Assembly (NCBI RefSeq): GCF_001274635.1
Contig: NZ_LBGV01000001.1
Coordinates: 1,488,001 to 1,552,000, forward strand
Direction of reading: 5' to 3'
Length of the DNA: 64,000 nucleotides
DNA from: Persicobacter sp. CCB-QB2
Lineage (GTDB): Bacteria > Bacteroidota > Bacteroidia > Cytophagales > Cyclobacteriaceae
The notes under the pieces were generated by a model, which saw nothing but the letters and a program-made list of their open reading frames with translations, had not been told where the DNA came from and did not search any database. Shown here one piece after another: positions 43,069-50,982 of this stretch. The stretch's first letter is position 1. Every line of letters begins with the position of its first letter. Made by a program: the position numbers and the translations under genes.

Positions 43069-44397
43069 TTAAGATTCACCCTTATCTTCTTTATTTTCCT
43101 CTTTTAACCGGACAGCCTGCCCATCATTTAAACGACGCGCCACTAACTGATAAGGACCGGAAATCACCTCATCGCCCTCTTCCAGCCCTTCTAAAATTTC
43201 AATATAGTCAAAATCCGAAATGCCGGTTTTCACTTTAACTTTCAAAGCTTTACCCTCTCTCATAACGAATACTACTTCTTCCACTTCCGTATTTTTCTTA
43301 CTCCCGGAAGAGGCCTCAATCGTATCTTTGGCGGAACGTGTAGTGACTGCCGCTAGTGGGGCCATCACGATATCTTCCTTCACTGAAGTAATGATTTCCA
43401 CCGAGGCGGTCATTCCGGGACGAAAAGGAAATTCCGCATCCTCTCCTTCCATCAAATCGGCATAGGAATCGTTCAACACCCGTATTTTAACTTCAAATTC
43501 CGTAATGGCATCTGCCGAAATTTTATCCTTGGCCGTATTGGCAATAGAAGTCACGATTCCCTCAAATTTCTTTCCCAAATAGGTATAAGAATCCACCGTG
43601 ATGATGGCCGTATCCCCTTTATGCACCCGGATAATATCATTTTCATTCACATCTACTCGCGCTTCCATAGAAGAAAGATCCGCGATTCGCAGCATCTCCG
43701 TACCCGCCATGGTTTGGGTTCCCACTACCCGCTCTCCTTTCTCAACATCCAGCTTGGTCACTTTCCCATGCATAGGAGATACAATTTTGGTCAATCGTAA
43801 ATTCTCCATGGCTTCATCCAAAGAAGCCTTGGAAGATTTAACGATAAACTGAGAAGCTTTCACATTTTCCTCACTGGCAATAAGATCTTCTTTAGCGGCT
43901 AAAAATTCTGCCTCCGCCCGCTGGAAATCGGCATCCGAAGCCACCTCTTCCTCATGCAGCTGTTTCTGACGTCCGAATTCCGCCTCTGAGCGAACAAAAT
44001 TGGCTTTGGACTTTGCCAGATTGGCCCTGGCCACCGCCAGATTAGCCATTTGCTGATTATAAGAAGCTCTCGCACGATCTACGGCAGAGATAAAGTTATC
44101 CGGTCGAATTCTTAATAAAGGTTGGTCCTTTTTAACAGAATCCCCCTCCTGAATATCCAATTCAATAATTTCACCCGAAACTTCAGGGGAAATTTTCACC
44201 TCCACCACCGGTTGAATCATGCCTGAGGCACTCACCACTTCAGTTATCCGACCTAATTTCACCTTTCCGGTTTCCACCTCCAGACCTTCTTCACTTCCAA
44301 TCAAACCTGCTTGTTTCAGACCCAGGACGCCAAGTACCAATACAACCACTATCAGGGAGAGGAAGCGCCAATCTGTAAATATTTTATTAATTTTCAT
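43069..44397 (-). CDS. Periplasmic adaptor (MFP/HlyD family) of an efflux pump
   Basis: The 442-residue protein has one N-terminal membrane segment (13-30), a lipoyl/barrel-sandwich half (VKISPEVSGEIIELDIQEGD near 67), a long coiled-coil hairpin (residues 105-205, with repeated Ala/Glu/Lys), the second lipoyl half (IVSPMHGKVTKLDVEKGE near 210) and beta-barrel and membrane-proximal domains. This is the MacA type of adaptor. It follows a TolC gene 24 bp upstream. The inner-membrane transporter, usually MacB-like, is not next to it. Confidence 0.92.
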   Translation of the reverse strand: MKINKIFTDWRFLSLIVVVLVLGVLGLKQAGLIGSEEGLEVETGKVKLGRITEVVSASGMIQPVVEVKISPEVSGEIIELDIQEGDSVKKDQPLLRIRPDNFISAVDRARASYNQQMANLAVARANLAKSKANFVRSEAEFGRQKQLHEEEVASDADFQRAEAEFLAAKEDLIASEENVKASQFIVKSSKASLDEAMENLRLTKIVSPMHGKVTKLDVEKGERVVGTQTMAGTEMLRIADLSSMEARVDVNENDIIRVHKGDTAIITVDSYTYLGKKFEGIVTSIANTAKDKISADAITEFEVKIRVLNDSYADLMEGEDAEFPFRPGMTASVEIITSVKEDIVMAPLAAVTTRSAKDTIEASSGSKKNTEVEEVVFVMREGKALKVKVKTGISDFDYIEILEGLEEGDEVISGPYQLVARRLNDGQAVRLKEENKEDKGES

Positions 44398-44421
44398 GAT
44401 GTTCGATTAATGTTGGAGTGA

Positions 44422-45921
44422 TTATAGGACGATGGGTTGACCAAGATAAAATTCTAAAAGCTTTAATTTATAGATATAGTCATATTTTGCACGCACCATT
44501 TCGGTATTGGCGGTAAAAAGACTATTGGAGGCAATTTGAAACTCTACACTGTTGGCGGCTCCGGTTTCAAATCTTTTCTCCACTACACGGAGATTTTCTT
44601 CCAGTGCCATCACGGATTTTTGGGCCGCATCATAAATTTTGACGGCAGAATAGGCCTCATTATAGGCTTGTTCAATATCCTGACGTAATTGTGTTTCTAC
44701 TTCTAACACATTCAATGCGGCGATATTTTTCTGGATTTTAGCCCTTTGGTAATCTCCGGAGCGCTTGAATCCTTCGAAAATAGGAACGCTCAAATTTAAT
44801 AAAACCTCATTAGACCAGTTTTCTCGGTATTGAGTTCCCAGATTAATCGTTCGAAATTCCCCATCTTCAAAGGTGACTTCCTGTATGGGAATAACGGACG
44901 GTAAACCTACTTCATCAGGAAGACTACTGGCATCAATAAAATACTGCTCAGATTTTTTAGGAGAAAACTCTCCTGACCCTTCAATGAGTTCCTTATTCTG
45001 ATCGGAATAGTTGGTATACGAACTACCTGAAAGGGAAAGTACCGGCATCATATTCCCCTTCGCTACTTTCATTCCCAGCATGGCGCTTTCTTCTCTTTCC
45101 CGGGCGGCGGTCACCTGAGGCTGTGTCCCCAAAGCAATGCCATACACCTCTTCGACTGATTTTTGAATCCAGGGATATTTATTGGCGTCCAGTTCGGGGA
45201 TATCAATATCAAAACCAGTTTCTACCGGCTTTTGCATGGCCTGCTGCAATTGCAGCAGCGCAAAGCGCACATTATTTTCCTGCTGGATCAGTTCCGCTTC
45301 ATTACTCGCCAAAGTAGATTGCATCTGCAAAAGCTCCGTGCGGGCAATCGCTCCCACTTTCACTTGTTTTTCTAATTGTTCTACCTGAGTTTGGGTGGTG
45401 GCTACTTTATCTTGCGAATTACGTAAAACCTCTTTATTAAAAATAACATTCATGTAAAGCTGTGCCACCATCAGGGCTACATCATTTTTAGCGGTGGCCA
45501 ATTCGCTATCTGCCACCTCCACATTGTTGCGTGCCTGCTTTATGCTATTGTTGACCTGAAATCCGGCATAAATCGGAATGCTGGCATTAAAAAACAAACC
45601 GTTAGTCTGAATTCGTTGTTGCGTTGGAACGAACTGGTTGGTCGTCCGGTCAATCGAACGCCCCCAGGCATTACCATAGCGTCCTCCACCGGTGACCGAA
45701 GGCAATCGACTTCCTTTGGCCTGTTTCAAACCAATTTCTGCATCCTGCCTGTTGAGCATCTGCTGCTTAATGGACAAGCTGTTCGTCAACGCGTAATCCA
45801 AACATTGCTGCAAATCCCAGATGGAATTTTCCACCGCCGAATCTTTCAGCGGTTGGGCTTGCAGGAAAAGCGCACTACATGAAAGTAATAAAAGTAAAGG
45901 CAAACATTTCCAGGTCATCAT
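44422..45921 (-). CDS. TolC-family outer membrane efflux channel
   Basis: Chosen start MMTWKCLPLLLLLSC gives a clear signal peptide ending LQAQ; a longer frame from 45948 overlaps sdaAB and adds no natural signal. The roughly 500-residue product has two repeated TolC/OEP domains with long helices (residues 40-230 and 265-500), LDYALTNSLSIKQQ near the start of the first and the Asn/Gly-rich strands near 90-120. It forms the channel for the adaptor encoded next. Confidence 0.92.
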   Translation of the reverse strand: MMTWKCLPLLLLLSCSALFLQAQPLKDSAVENSIWDLQQCLDYALTNSLSIKQQMLNRQDAEIGLKQAKGSRLPSVTGGGRYGNAWGRSIDRTTNQFVPTQQRIQTNGLFFNASIPIYAGFQVNNSIKQARNNVEVADSELATAKNDVALMVAQLYMNVIFNKEVLRNSQDKVATTQTQVEQLEKQVKVGAIARTELLQMQSTLASNEAELIQQENNVRFALLQLQQAMQKPVETGFDIDIPELDANKYPWIQKSVEEVYGIALGTQPQVTAAREREESAMLGMKVAKGNMMPVLSLSGSSYTNYSDQNKELIEGSGEFSPKKSEQYFIDASSLPDEVGLPSVIPIQEVTFEDGEFRTINLGTQYRENWSNEVLLNLSVPIFEGFKRSGDYQRAKIQKNIAALNVLEVETQLRQDIEQAYNEAYSAVKIYDAAQKSVMALEENLRVVEKRFETGAANSVEFQIASNSLFTANTEMVRAKYDYIYKLKLLEFYLGQPIVL

Positions 45922-45940
45922 ATAATAGGTAGTTAAGAGT

Positions 45941-46615
45941 CTAATCAATGATCGGTACGTAAAGTACCTCTTTCACCCAATCCAGGCTCGCCAGATATTG
46001 GGTGGTCAGCTCCCGCAGCGGGGAATCCATTTCAATCACCTGACAGGCCAGATCTGACTTCCCTCTTCGGGAGACCGTCATATTAGCGATATTGCAATGA
46101 TCATGGGATAACACACTGGAGATAAAAGCAATGGATCCCGGCACGTCATCCGCCAAAATGATCAGCGTATGCAGGTTGGCGGAGAAATTAGCGGAAAATC
46201 CATTCACCTGTACGATGGTAATTACACCTCCGCCACGGCTTTCACCCACTACTTCCACTTCCTGCTCTCCGGCACGCAGCAATAATTTGATGGTATTCGG
46301 GTGCATGGTGGAAGCATTCCCCACTGACTTAAAATGATACTCCAAACCAGCTGTCTCTGCATGGTCAAAAGCATTTTTTATGCGTTTATCATCGGTTTTA
46401 AAATCCATTAAACCCGCAATAATGGCACGATCTGAACCGTGCCCTTCATAGGTGCGGGCAAATGAATTATAAAAGGTGATCTCTGCATATTCAGGTTTTT
46501 CACCCAAAACACGGATTGCAGCACGGGCAATTCTCACAACACCAGCGGTGTGGCTACTAGATGGCCCAATCATTACCGGGCCGATCATATCAAAAACACT
46601 ACTTCTTTCTGCCAT
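45941..46615 (-). CDS. sdaAB: L-serine dehydratase beta subunit, with ACT domain
   Basis: Iron-sulfur L-serine ammonia-lyase, converting serine to pyruvate and ammonia. The 224-residue beta subunit shows IGPVMIGPSSSHTAGVVRIA near residue 11, SFARTYEGHGSDRAII near 50 and a C-terminal ACT domain (about 148-224) that binds serine or another amino acid. The alpha subunit gene, with the cluster-binding Cys, is not in the window. It is divergent from pabC, 69 bp away. Confidence 0.92.
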   Translation of the reverse strand: MAERSSVFDMIGPVMIGPSSSHTAGVVRIARAAIRVLGEKPEYAEITFYNSFARTYEGHGSDRAIIAGLMDFKTDDKRIKNAFDHAETAGLEYHFKSVGNASTMHPNTIKLLLRAGEQEVEVVGESRGGGVITIVQVNGFSANFSANLHTLIILADDVPGSIAFISSVLSHDHCNIANMTVSRRGKSDLACQVIEMDSPLRELTTQYLASLDWVKEVLYVPIID

Positions 46616-46684
46616 AATATCAATGAAAATCTTATTAATTTGGCCGATCTAAAACCTTTTTTATATAATCGGTAAAATAACGCT

Positions 46685-47491
46685 ATGAAAGTCCTTTTTA
46701 ATCATCAAATACTGGAAGCCCATCAAGTCAAAATTCCCTGGTACGACAGAGGGTTCCAGTATGCGGATGGCATTTTTGAAACAATCATCGTAAAAGGAGG
46801 AATAATTCAATTCTGGGATTACCACTTAGAAAGGTTAAAAAATGGACTTCAATGTTTGAAATTAGAAAATTCCCCTCAATCTACGCCCATTGATTGGAAG
46901 GAAAAAACCTTAGAATTATTAAAAAATAATCGATTGGAGGATGCCCGAATCAAGATCATGGTTTGGAGAAAATCAGGCGGTCTTTATACGCCTCAATCCA
47001 AGGACTTTGATTTCCTGATCAGTAGCCAGCAATACAACGATTTATCAAACTCTTCCATTAACCAATGCGGCATCAGCCAGGAAGTACGGTTAGGCAGAAG
47101 CTCTTTCTCTCATTGCAAAACCATAAATGCCCTCCCCTATGTCATCGCAGGCATGGAACGAAAAGAAAAACAGTGGCAAGAAATTATCCTATTAGACCAC
47201 TTTGGCCACATCAGCGAATGTGGAAGTGCTAATATTTTCTGGATGAAAAACCAAACGGTATATACGCCCTCTTTGGAAAGTGGTTGTATCGCAGGGGTGA
47301 GACGAGCGGCCTTGGTGGATCAATTGCGAAAGGCAGATATACCGGTAGTTGAAGGGCTGTTTGCTCCGAAAAGCCTGTTTGGTGCGGATGCCGTCTGGAA
47401 AACCAATGTAACCGGAATTGTCGCCATCACACAAATTGAAAACCACCTTTTCCAGCAAAACCTTCTCACCGTTATTAAAAACTTGTATTAA
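46685..47491 (+). CDS. pabC: Class IV aminotransferase, probable 4-amino-4-deoxychorismate lyase
   Basis: A 268-residue PLP fold-type IV protein. Typical motifs: WYDRGFQYADGIFETI near residue 19, the PLP lysine in SHCKTINALPYV near 143, ISECGSANIFW near 177 and SGCIAGVRRAAL near 199. PabC makes p-aminobenzoate for folate; branched-chain or D-amino acid transaminases share the fold, so the exact role is less sure. trpG in this window may serve the same pathway. Confidence 0.8.
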   Translation: MKVLFNHQILEAHQVKIPWYDRGFQYADGIFETIIVKGGIIQFWDYHLERLKNGLQCLKLENSPQSTPIDWKEKTLELLKNNRLEDARIKIMVWRKSGGLYTPQSKDFDFLISSQQYNDLSNSSINQCGISQEVRLGRSSFSHCKTINALPYVIAGMERKEKQWQEIILLDHFGHISECGSANIFWMKNQTVYTPSLESGCIAGVRRAALVDQLRKADIPVVEGLFAPKSLFGADAVWKTNVTGIVAITQIENHLFQQNLLTVIKNLY

Positions 47492-47572
47492 TCCAAGGCC
47501 TTTCATTTCCAGCAAACGAATCGCGACAGGCATCGTTATTATTGATAGGAAAGGAAACTAACGCTAAGTATT

Positions 47573-47857
47573 ATGCTCAATAAAGAAACTGCTTTAGTCT
47601 GGAAACTGGTCTGCATGGATGAAAAAACCATTCAAGACTGGAAAAAACAAGCCGCGGCTGTGGACAATGACGCGGAATTGTTAAGTAGCAAAATCCGGGA
47701 CTGGCTGACCAATATGAGTCAGAAAGTAGACCGGGAAGCGGAAGATGTCGAACATCAATTTGTAGAAGAAATGGCACAGGTGGTAGACTGGGATTTAATT
47801 TCCCGATCTATTATTTATTCTTTACAACCTCCTGTACCCAAAGAAGAAGTCAACTAA
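47573..47857 (+). CDS. Small conserved acidic helical protein, unknown
   Basis: A 94-residue protein, helical throughout (KTIQDWKKQAAAVDNDAELL, REAEDVEHQFVEEMAQVVDW), with no signal peptide. Similar short proteins are common in Bacteroidota but have no assigned role. It is 81 bp after pabC on the same strand, and ends before a terminator at 47985. Confidence 0.6.
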   Translation: MLNKETALVWKLVCMDEKTIQDWKKQAAAVDNDAELLSSKIRDWLTNMSQKVDREAEDVEHQFVEEMAQVVDWDLISRSIIYSLQPPVPKEEVN

Positions 47858-47984
47858 GCGGATTAAAGTGTATAAAATAAGTCTTTTCCATTTTGGACTA
47901 TAAAAAATGGAACCAATATACTGTTAATTTATTCCCTTGGATAGATTTATTGAATCTGTCCGTACATGCTAGGGGTGAAATAAG

Positions 47985-48020
47985 CAAGCCTGTTGTTCAT
48001 TCAGCAGGCTTTTATTTTTT
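47985..48020 (+). terminator. Terminator after the 94-aa gene
   Basis: AAGCCTGTTG pairs with CAGCAGGCTT around a short loop and is followed by TTTTATTTTTTT. It closes the pabC operon on the plus strand. Confidence 0.75.
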
Positions 48021-48082
48021 TCTATTTTATTGTAAAGCATTGGGAAAGCTTCGATATTTAAAAATGCAATCGAATAACCCAT

Positions 48083-50389
48083 ATGCCAAAATATTATACC
48101 CTCCTTGTTTATTTCCTTTTCCTCCCCATTATTCTTTTTGGAAAGGATAAAAACACCGCTGAGCGACCTAAAATAGGCCTGGTTTTAAGTGGCGGTGGCG
48201 CCAAAGGTCTCGCGCACATTGGTATCCTAAAGGCAATGGAAAATGCCGGAATCCGCCCGGATTACATCACCGGCACTTCTATGGGCTCACTAGTCGGTGG
48301 ATTATACGCCATCGGTTACAGTGCAGATGAAATTGAAACGATCGTAAGTGGCGTAGACTGGGAAAAAGTACTTTCTAATAAAATTCCTTTTCGAAATGTG
48401 GTGGTGGAAGAAAAGCCCTATTACAATCGTTTTATGATTGACCTGGTCTTTGATGGAAAAAAACTCAGCCTTCCGGCAGGAGTGCTCCAAAGCCAACAAA
48501 TCAACCAATTGCTTTCCACGCTCACACGAGGCGTTCACAATATTGAGTCCTTTGATGATTTCCCCATCCCCTTTCGCTGTGTAGCCTCTGATATTGTGAA
48601 GGGCGAAAAGGTCGTCCTGGACTCCGGTAATCTGGCGCTTTCCATGCGTGCTTCCATGGCGATACCGTCTATATTTACACCCATTGAAATGGGAGACCGT
48701 ATTTTAGTGGACGGTGGACTTATCCGGAATTTTCCGGTGGATGAGGTACTGGAAATGGGGGCAGATTATGTTATTGGGGTATTGGTAGCTCAGGATCTAC
48801 TTGATCGAAAGAATTTAAAATCTGCCACTGGTATTCTTTTCCAATCTGCCTGGATGAATGGCGTGTACGACACCCGGGAACAAAAAAAGAAATGTGATAT
48901 TCTCATCACTCCAGACCTGATGGAATTCTCTTCTGCCTCCTTCAGTAAAACACCTGAAATTCTGAAAGTTGGAGATCACTATGGCGCATTATATGCTGAG
49001 CAATTTCAGACACTAGCAGATAGCCTGGGCCTATACCCCAAACAAAATAACTTAAGAAAGCCTTCACTGAAAGAGGAATATAAGATCACCGAAATTGATT
49101 TGGATCCCAATTTAAAGCGTAATCAGGAATTATTGGAATCCACTATAAGAATGAAAAAATCTAATGAATGGTCCATTAATGAAATTAATAATGAACTTAC
49201 GCGCCTTTACGGAACATTAAAATTTTCCAGTTTAAATTTTGAGATTGAAGACGCCAATAAAACGAATGGGGATGCCATAAAAATCATTGGACAGGAAAGC
49301 CCTCCTGGCCGCTTATCTTTTAGTCCGAACTATTCTTCAGAATACCGCGCAGGACTTGTATTTAACTTTTCCTTATATGACTTCCTTGCTCCTTCTTCCC
49401 GATCACTAGCGGAATTGAATTTATCAGAGAACCCTTATGTCCACTTAAATATGCTTAAAAGTATTGGCAAAAGTAATCGTTTTGCGCTGTATGCAGATAT
49501 CAATGCGGTGCAAAATCCTTTACCCCGATATAATGAAAAAGGACATAAAACGGCCCTGATGACGGAAACCATTTTTCAGCCCCGGGTCGGGCTTAGGACC
49601 ACCGGCACCTTCAGACATACTTTTGGGCTGGATTTTGGGGCCAAACTGGCCAATCAGTCTCCCACCATTGCGGATGAAACCCTTCGGATTGTGAATACAC
49701 TGAGTTACACCAATATGGAGTATCGTTTTTACTACAGCTACAACAGCCTAAATAAACGGTATTATCCCTCATCCGGAGCCTGGGTACACTTCAGCACCAT
49801 AGTAGGAGAAGGGGTCGAGCGCATTAAATTTGACAATGAGGCGGTTAGTGATATAGTGGAAGAGCAAGTCAATCTAAGCGAATTTGTCACCCTTTCTGAA
49901 ATTGCTGTCTCCACTTTTGGATTTGACCAATATGTGCAATTCAATGATAACCTTTCGCTTCAAATTGGAGGAAATTTGGGCTTCTCCTACAATACCAATC
50001 AAAATTTATTGAATTCCCTTTACGTTGGAGGCTTTTACCCCAGAGAAGAGAACTCCATTCCTTTTTGGGGATTAAGCCTAAGAGAAATCCCGGTGGAGAA
50101 CCTGGGAATTGCACGCCTGGGGATTCAATATGGATTCCAGAACAAATTATTCCTCAAACTGATGGCTAATTATGGAAAGATGAAGCTGGTGGATTCCTTT
50201 TTAGTCTCAGACCTTAACCCACAGCCCGACCCATTCATTTTGGAACCTAATTCACAGGAATTTGAAGCTTTTGGGGTAGGTGGAGAAATTGGATATTTAA
50301 CGCCTTTTGGGCCGATCTCGTTTCAAAGTGGAAAAGTGATTGGCAACCGCCGCATCACCAGTAATATTATTATTGGTTTTTGGTTGTAA
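48083..50389 (+). CDS. Patatin-like phospholipase with POTRA-like and outer-membrane beta-barrel domains
   Basis: A 768-residue protein of the PlpD (type Vd) architecture. It has a signal peptide (residues 1-20), a patatin domain (28-230) with the oxyanion box SGGGAKGLAHIG near 34, the nucleophile motif GTSMG near 61 and the catalytic Asp in VDGGLIRNFP near 210, a POTRA-like segment (about 330-385, ITEIDLDPNLKRN) and a C-terminal barrel (about 400-768) ending in Phe-Trp-Leu. Such proteins are lipases displayed or released at the outer membrane. Its last 55 bp are copied twice more downstream. Confidence 0.9.
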   Translation: MPKYYTLLVYFLFLPIILFGKDKNTAERPKIGLVLSGGGAKGLAHIGILKAMENAGIRPDYITGTSMGSLVGGLYAIGYSADEIETIVSGVDWEKVLSNKIPFRNVVVEEKPYYNRFMIDLVFDGKKLSLPAGVLQSQQINQLLSTLTRGVHNIESFDDFPIPFRCVASDIVKGEKVVLDSGNLALSMRASMAIPSIFTPIEMGDRILVDGGLIRNFPVDEVLEMGADYVIGVLVAQDLLDRKNLKSATGILFQSAWMNGVYDTREQKKKCDILITPDLMEFSSASFSKTPEILKVGDHYGALYAEQFQTLADSLGLYPKQNNLRKPSLKEEYKITEIDLDPNLKRNQELLESTIRMKKSNEWSINEINNELTRLYGTLKFSSLNFEIEDANKTNGDAIKIIGQESPPGRLSFSPNYSSEYRAGLVFNFSLYDFLAPSSRSLAELNLSENPYVHLNMLKSIGKSNRFALYADINAVQNPLPRYNEKGHKTALMTETIFQPRVGLRTTGTFRHTFGLDFGAKLANQSPTIADETLRIVNTLSYTNMEYRFYYSYNSLNKRYYPSSGAWVHFSTIVGEGVERIKFDNEAVSDIVEEQVNLSEFVTLSEIAVSTFGFDQYVQFNDNLSLQIGGNLGFSYNTNQNLLNSLYVGGFYPREENSIPFWGLSLREIPVENLGIARLGIQYGFQNKLFLKLMANYGKMKLVDSFLVSDLNPQPDPFILEPNSQEFEAFGVGGEIGYLTPFGPISFQSGKVIGNRRITSNIIIGFWL

Positions 50390-50426
50390 AGATAAAGGCC
50401 ACCTCCCCCTGGAAGGCAGCCCACCC

Positions 50427-50664
50427 TTAATCGACAATCATTAATCTTTGAGATTCCTGTTCTTTTCCATCGATCCGATACCGCACCATATAAGTAGGCT
50501 GTCGAAAATCCTTTAATGTGAGGTAATCAACCCCTGTTTTGATCACGCCAGAGTCATTCATCAGGAAGAAATCAGCTACCTGTCCGAAATATTCGACAAC
50601 CTACCATATAAGTACCATTTTCCTAACCATAGGGAAATAAGTTGACCCGAAGCAAGATGTCCAC
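50427..50664 (-). pseudogene. 3' fragment of the malectin/T9SS gene, copy 1, interrupted by an insertion
   Basis: Starting from its stop codon at 50427-50429 it matches the last about 40 codons of the 50983-53589 gene, including RLMIVD. It is broken at 50485-50602 by a 118-bp insertion. It has no start or upstream domains. Confidence 0.8.
50485..50614. mobile_element. Miniature inverted-repeat element (MITE-like), 118-bp insertion
   Basis: A 111-bp body (50494-50604) has imperfect terminal inverted repeats GTAGGCTGTCGAA and TTCGACAACCTAC. ACCATATAAGTA occurs at both ends (50485-50496 and 50603-50614), overlapping the tips, and only once in the empty copies, so it includes a target-site duplication of about 7-9 bp. 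The empty site is visible in the second and third repeat units, which proves insertion. No coding sequence is inside. Confidence 0.8.
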
Positions 50665-50763
50665 CATTGAAGTGATTGGCAACCGCCGCATCACCAGCAA
50701 TATTATTAATGGTTTTTGGCAGTAAAGATAAAGGGCCACCTCCCCCTGGAAGGCAGCCCACCC

Positions 50764-50886
50764 TTAATCGACAATCATTAGTCTTTGAGATTCCGGTTCT
50801 TTCCCATCAATCCGGTACCGCACCATATAGGTGCCATTTCCCAGACCATAAGGAAATAAATTGACCCGGAGCAGGATGTCCACTAT
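50764..50886 (-). pseudogene. 3' fragment of the malectin/T9SS gene, copy 2
   Basis: It encodes the final about 40 residues of the neighbour almost unchanged (for example NGTYMVRYRIDGKEPESQRL against NGTYMVRYWIDGKEQESQRL), then passes directly into a copy of the patatin 3' end. It cannot make a useful protein alone. Confidence 0.85.
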
Positions 50887-50982
50887 TGAAGTGATTGGTA
50901 ACCGCCCCATCACCTGCAATATTATTATTGGTTTTTGGCAGTTAAAATAAAGGGCCACCTCCCCTTGGAAGGCAGCCCACCC

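Larger units (their letters stand above)
50336..50982. repeat. Tandem triplication of the junction of two convergent genes
   Basis: The 3' end of the patatin gene (GTGATTGGCAACCG, starting 50336, 50672 and 50891) and the 3' end of the malectin gene (stop at 50427, 50764 and 50983) recur three times in the same order. Copy 2 to copy 3 spacing is 219 bp for both markers; copy 1 to copy 2 spacing is 336-337 bp because copy 1 holds a 118-bp insertion. The copies are highly similar, so the duplication is probably recent. Confidence 0.9.
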
